From: Chloroflexota bacterium
GTDB lineage: Bacteria > Chloroflexota > Limnocylindria > Limnocylindrales > CSP1-4
Assembly (NCBI GenBank): GCA_016191425.1
Contig: JACPOR010000014.1
Span: forward strand, 1 to 45,135
Length of the DNA stretch: 45,135 nt
Direction: 5' to 3'
The first letter of the stretch is position 1. Each line of letters starts with the position of its first letter. The position numbers and the translations under genes were made by a program. The notes beneath the pieces were generated by a model, which did no database searches, was not told where the DNA came from, and was given only the letters and a program-made list of their open reading frames with translations. Shown here one piece after another: positions 42,237 through 45,135 of this stretch.

Positions 42237-43293
42237 TCGGCGGCTCGGCTTCGGGCGGCTGGAGGTCGAGCCCGGCCGGTCGAGCGAGTCCGGCGAGCCG
42301 GTCGTCGCCAGCGATAGCCGGGACCTCGATGACCGCTCGGTCGCGCGGCTTCTTCCGGCGCGCGAGGCGCGCGGCCACAAGGGGACCTTCGGAAAGCTGC
42401 TCGTCATCGCCGGTTCCCTCGACTATGCGGGTGCGGCACTCCTCGTCTGCCGCGGCGCCGGACGCGCTGGGGCCGGCCTGGTGACGCTGGCCGTGCCGGA
42501 ATCGCTCCAGCCGCTCTTCGCGGCGAAGGTCGTCGAGGCGACCACGATGGCGCTGCCCGAGGACGACGTCGAGGAGGTGGACCCGGAGCCTGCCCTGGCG
42601 CGGATCCTGGACCACGAGCACGACGCGATCGTCCTGGGGCCCGGCCTTCGGCCGGGCCTCGCGACGACGGAGCTCGTCCGCGAGCTGATCGTCGCCGGGG
42701 AGGAGGAGTCCCCGGCCCCAATCGTCCTCGACGCCGAGGCGCTTCGCTCCATGGCGACCCTCGACGACTGGTGGTCCGGGGCGTCGCGACCGGCCGTCCT
42801 GACGCCGCACCCCGGGGAGTTCGCCCGCCTGCGGGCCGGTGCCGGGGCCGACGCGGCTGCCGACGGCGACCTCGTCGGGGACGACGCGGCTCGCCTGGTG
42901 GCGGCGCAGAACGCGGCCTCGGCCTGGGGCCAGGTCGTCGTCCTCAAGGGTGCCCGGACCGTCATCGCCGCCCCGGATGGGGGCGTCGCGGTCGCGCCGT
43001 TCGAGAACCCGGCGCTCGCCACGGGTGGGACGGGCGATGTGCTGGCGGGCGTCATCGGAGCCCTCCTTGCCCAGGGCCTGGGACCGTTCGATGCGGCTCG
43101 CCTGGGGGTCTACCTCCACGGGATGGCCGGCGAGGCCGTCCGCGAGCGGCTCGGCGACGCGGGGCTCCTCGCCTCGGACCTGCCCGACGCCATCCCGGCG
43201 GCGCGCAAGCGGCTCGTCGCCGTCGCCGACCGGTTTCGGTCCGGCAAGCGCCTCGGGTTCGCGGTCCGCGAGCCCGCGGGAGCCGGCGACTGA
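42229..43293 (+). CDS. nnrD: ADP-dependent NAD(P)H-hydrate dehydratase
   Basis: Repairs hydrated NAD(P)H (NAD(P)HX). 354 residues of the ribokinase-like carbohydrate kinase fold: HKGTFGKLLVIAGSLDYAGA (50-69), the LGPGL motif, LTPHPGEFARL, VVVLKGARTVI, and the nucleotide/catalytic motif NPALATGGTGDVLAG. Only the dehydratase domain is present; the epimerase (NnrE) half, often fused, is not found here. The first 35 residues are a variable leader. ATG 42229 has GGAGGGCGAG before it. It lies between acpS and alr, a common arrangement. Confidence 0.93.
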   Translation: MADRRLGFGRLEVEPGRSSESGEPVVASDSRDLDDRSVARLLPAREARGHKGTFGKLLVIAGSLDYAGAALLVCRGAGRAGAGLVTLAVPESLQPLFAAKVVEATTMALPEDDVEEVDPEPALARILDHEHDAIVLGPGLRPGLATTELVRELIVAGEEESPAPIVLDAEALRSMATLDDWWSGASRPAVLTPHPGEFARLRAGAGADAAADGDLVGDDAARLVAAQNAASAWGQVVVLKGARTVIAAPDGGVAVAPFENPALATGGTGDVLAGVIGALLAQGLGPFDAARLGVYLHGMAGEAVRERLGDAGLLASDLPDAIPAARKRLVAVADRFRSGKRLGFAVREPAGAGD

Positions 43294-44537
43294 GCAGCAA
43301 AGGCACCCCACCGCCGATCGACGCCCGGCTCGCGGCCGCCGGTCTGCCGGCCCTGCCTCGGACGGCGTGGCTGGAGGTCGATCTCGACGCGCTCCGCTGG
43401 AACCTCGCGGCGGTGCGCCGGCTCGCCGGCGCCAACGTGCCGGTCCACCCGGTCGTGAAGGCCGATGCCTACGGTCATGGGGCGGTGCCGGTCGCCCGGA
43501 CGCTCGAGGCGGCCGGTGCGGACGGATTCTGCGTCGCCGCCTACGACGAGGCGGCCGCGCTCCGTGACGCCCGCATCAGGCGGCCGATCCTCGTCCTGTA
43601 CCCGGTTCCCGCGGCGTGGGCACCCGACGCGGCACGGCGCCGGATCGCTGTGACGGCCGGCGATCTCGACGCGCTCGACGCGATCCTCCGGGCCGCGGCG
43701 GCCGGGCCCGGCCGGCACCGGCTCAGGGTCCAGCTCGAGGTGGAGACCGGACTCGGGCGGGGCGGGTTCACGCTCGCGGCGCTGCCTGAGGCCGCGAAGC
43801 GGATCGTCGGGGCGCCGCGCGCCCGCCTCGATGGGCTGTGGACACATCTTCAGGCGCCGGAGGACCCCGGCGCCACGACCGTCCAGCTGGCGCGTTTCGA
43901 GGCCGCGGCCCAGGTCCTCCGGGCGGCCGGCCTCCGGCTGCCGCCCCGGCACGTCGCGGCGAGCGGCGCGATCGTCGCCGAATCCGCCGTCGCGTACGAC
44001 GGTGTCCGGCCCGGGCTCGCCGTCTACGGGCTCCTGCCGGACGAGCTCCATGGGTTGCTCGCGCCGGCGGTGGTCGGCATGTTCCGGCCGGTCCTGTCGC
44101 TCCACGCCCGCCCGGTCCGGATCGCGTACCTCCCGGCGGGGTGGGGGATCAGCTACGGTCCGAGCTTCCGGACCGAGCGGCCGAGCCGGATCGCGACGCT
44201 GCCGCTCGGTTACGGCGACGGCTGGCCGCGGGCCCTCTCAAACCGCGCAGGAGCGCTCGTCCGAGGCGCAAGAGTGCCGCTCGTCGGGAACGTCGCGATG
44301 GACGCCGTCATGGCCGACGTGACCGACGTGCCGGGCCCGCCGGTCACCACGGACGACGAGTTCGTGCTCCTCGGAAGCCAGGGCGACCTCGAAATCACGG
44401 TCGCGGAGCTGGCGCATCTGGGCACCACGAATTCCTGGGAAGTCGTCACGAGAATGGCCCAGCGACTGCCCCGGGTGTACCATCACCGATCCGGACTGGA
44501 GGGCGTCCGGACGCTCGTCTCCGGAGGTCTCGGGTGA
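43290..44537 (+). CDS. alr: alanine racemase, apparent CTG start
   Basis: PLP enzyme making D-alanine for peptidoglycan. From CTG 43290 it has 415 residues: WLEVDLDALRWNL (27-39), PLP Lys57 in VVKADAYGHG, then the TIM-barrel part and the C-terminal beta domain with catalytic Tyr in WGISYGPSF, LGYGDGWPR and GNVAMDAVM. No ATG, GTG or TTG is in frame between the nnrD end and the first conserved residues. CTG 43290 overlaps the nnrD stop (CTGA) and has GGGAG about 7 nt upstream, so a rare CTG start is the best reading. The long open frame upstream is in nnrD and has no family sequence. Confidence 0.9.
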   Translation: MSSKGTPPPIDARLAAAGLPALPRTAWLEVDLDALRWNLAAVRRLAGANVPVHPVVKADAYGHGAVPVARTLEAAGADGFCVAAYDEAAALRDARIRRPILVLYPVPAAWAPDAARRRIAVTAGDLDALDAILRAAAAGPGRHRLRVQLEVETGLGRGGFTLAALPEAAKRIVGAPRARLDGLWTHLQAPEDPGATTVQLARFEAAAQVLRAAGLRLPPRHVAASGAIVAESAVAYDGVRPGLAVYGLLPDELHGLLAPAVVGMFRPVLSLHARPVRIAYLPAGWGISYGPSFRTERPSRIATLPLGYGDGWPRALSNRAGALVRGARVPLVGNVAMDAVMADVTDVPGPPVTTDDEFVLLGSQGDLEITVAELAHLGTTNSWEVVTRMAQRLPRVYHHRSGLEGVRTLVSGGLG

Positions 44538-45135
44538 CGCGCCTTGCATTGTGGAATGGGGACATCTGCGTCCTCGAGGTGGACGCAATCGTGAACCCCG
44601 CCAACCCGACGCTCTGGATGTCGACCGGGGTCGGCGGTGCGCTCAAGCGCGCCGGCGGCGACGAGATCGAGTTCGCGGCGGTCCATCAGGGTCCGATCGA
44701 GCTCGGCGACGCGATCGTCACGGGGGCCGGCAGGCTGGCCGCGAAGTCGGTCATCCACGCGGTCTCCCTCGACCGCAATCGGCGGACCTCGGGACCCGTT
44801 CTGCAGGCAGCCGTGCGCAGTGCGATGGCCCGCGCCAGGGAGATCGGCGTCTCCAGCCTCGCCTTTCCGGCGCTCGGGACGGGCGTCGGCGGGTTCCCCC
44901 TCGAGGAGGCGGCCCGGATCACCGTCACGACGATCCGCGATGAGCTCCGGACGAGCACCGGGATCGACAACATCATCTTCGCGCTGCGCGGACTTGCCGC
45001 CTACCGGGCCTTCGAGCGCGCGCTCGCCGAGATCCCGGCCGAAGCCCCATCCGAAGCTCCTTCCGAGACGCCGGCGGTGCTCCTCGCCGAGACGCTGGCC
45101 GAGCCGGCCACGGCGGCCAGAGCGACGTCGCCGCC
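44534..45135 (+). CDS. macro-domain (ADP-ribose-binding) protein, cut by the window end
   Basis: 200 codons are visible and no stop is reached. Residues about 1-165 form a macro domain: LALWNGDICVLEVDAIVNPAN (about 4-24), the glycine loop STGVGGALKRAGG, GDAIVTGAG, and the second loop ALGTGVGGFPLEEAA. Such domains bind or hydrolyse ADP-ribose and related nucleotides. The Asn-rich NPAN motif is kept, but substrate and activity cannot be told. A Pro/Ala/Glu-rich tail (repeats of AEIPAEAPSEAPSE type) begins at about residue 170. GTG 44534 overlaps the alr stop, so it is translated with alr. Confidence 0.9.
   Translation, partial: MTRLALWNGDICVLEVDAIVNPANPTLWMSTGVGGALKRAGGDEIEFAAVHQGPIELGDAIVTGAGRLAAKSVIHAVSLDRNRRTSGPVLQAAVRSAMARAREIGVSSLAFPALGTGVGGFPLEEAARITVTTIRDELRTSTGIDNIIFALRGLAAYRAFERALAEIPAEAPSEAPSETPAVLLAETLAEPATAARATSP

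Overview
This window is one long, almost unbroken run of essential genes on the + strand of a high-GC bacterium. Codons end mostly in G or C, and GTG starts and 4-bp stop/start overlaps are common. It joins the secE-nusG-rplKAJL-rpoBC, str (rpsL-rpsG-fusA-tuf), S10, spc and alpha clusters with truA-rplM-rpsI. A cell-envelope block follows: cdaA-ybbR-glmM-glmS-acpS-nnrD-alr plus a macro-domain gene. The source is probably Chloroflexota, perhaps a Limnocylindria/Ellin6529-type lineage. The reasons are a CdaA-type c-di-AMP synthase beside ybbR and glmM, zinc-type S14, S4, L36 and L33, a Bacillus-like insert in S12, and a beta' subunit with a long coiled-coil insert otherwise resembling actinobacterial beta'. 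This placement is an inference; an actinobacterial relative is the main alternative.

Layout. Positions 1-4060 hold the end of rpmG, tRNA-Trp(CCA), secE, nusG, rplK, rplA, an L10-type leader, rplJ and rplL. Positions 4060-12250 hold rpoB and rpoC behind a good sigma-70 promoter. Positions 12250-16620 hold the str genes behind their own promoter and a structured leader. Positions 16620-32220 hold the S10-spc-alpha genes, with secY-adk-map-infA-rpmJ in the middle. Positions 32220-34250 hold truA-rplM-rpsI. Positions 34290-36230 hold argF and a TPR protein. From 36290 onward come c-di-AMP synthesis (cdaA, ybbR), amino-sugar synthesis for peptidoglycan (glmM, glmS), holo-ACP synthase, NAD(P)HX dehydratase, alanine racemase and a macro-domain protein cut by the window end.

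Three points stand out. First, six copies of an intergenic hairpin element of about 100-125 bp lie directly behind the stop codons of rplK, rplL, secY, rplQ and rpsI (twice). Their core 5-bp stem is kept by compensatory changes. I do not recognise it as a named family, and it is the best candidate here for something undescribed. Second, four normally invariant genes are damaged: nusG by a 22-bp tandem duplication, rpoB and tuf by frame-breaking losses of about 90 and 110 nt, and glmS by an in-frame loss of about 40 residues in the inter-domain linker. Assembly error is the simplest explanation, at least for the first three. Third, RpoB has Ser at the E. coli His526 position and S12 has Arg at the Lys87 position, which suggests intrinsic rifamycin and streptomycin resistance.

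I see no mobile element, CRISPR array, rRNA gene or minus-strand gene. The long reverse-strand open frames are GC-codon-bias shadows.
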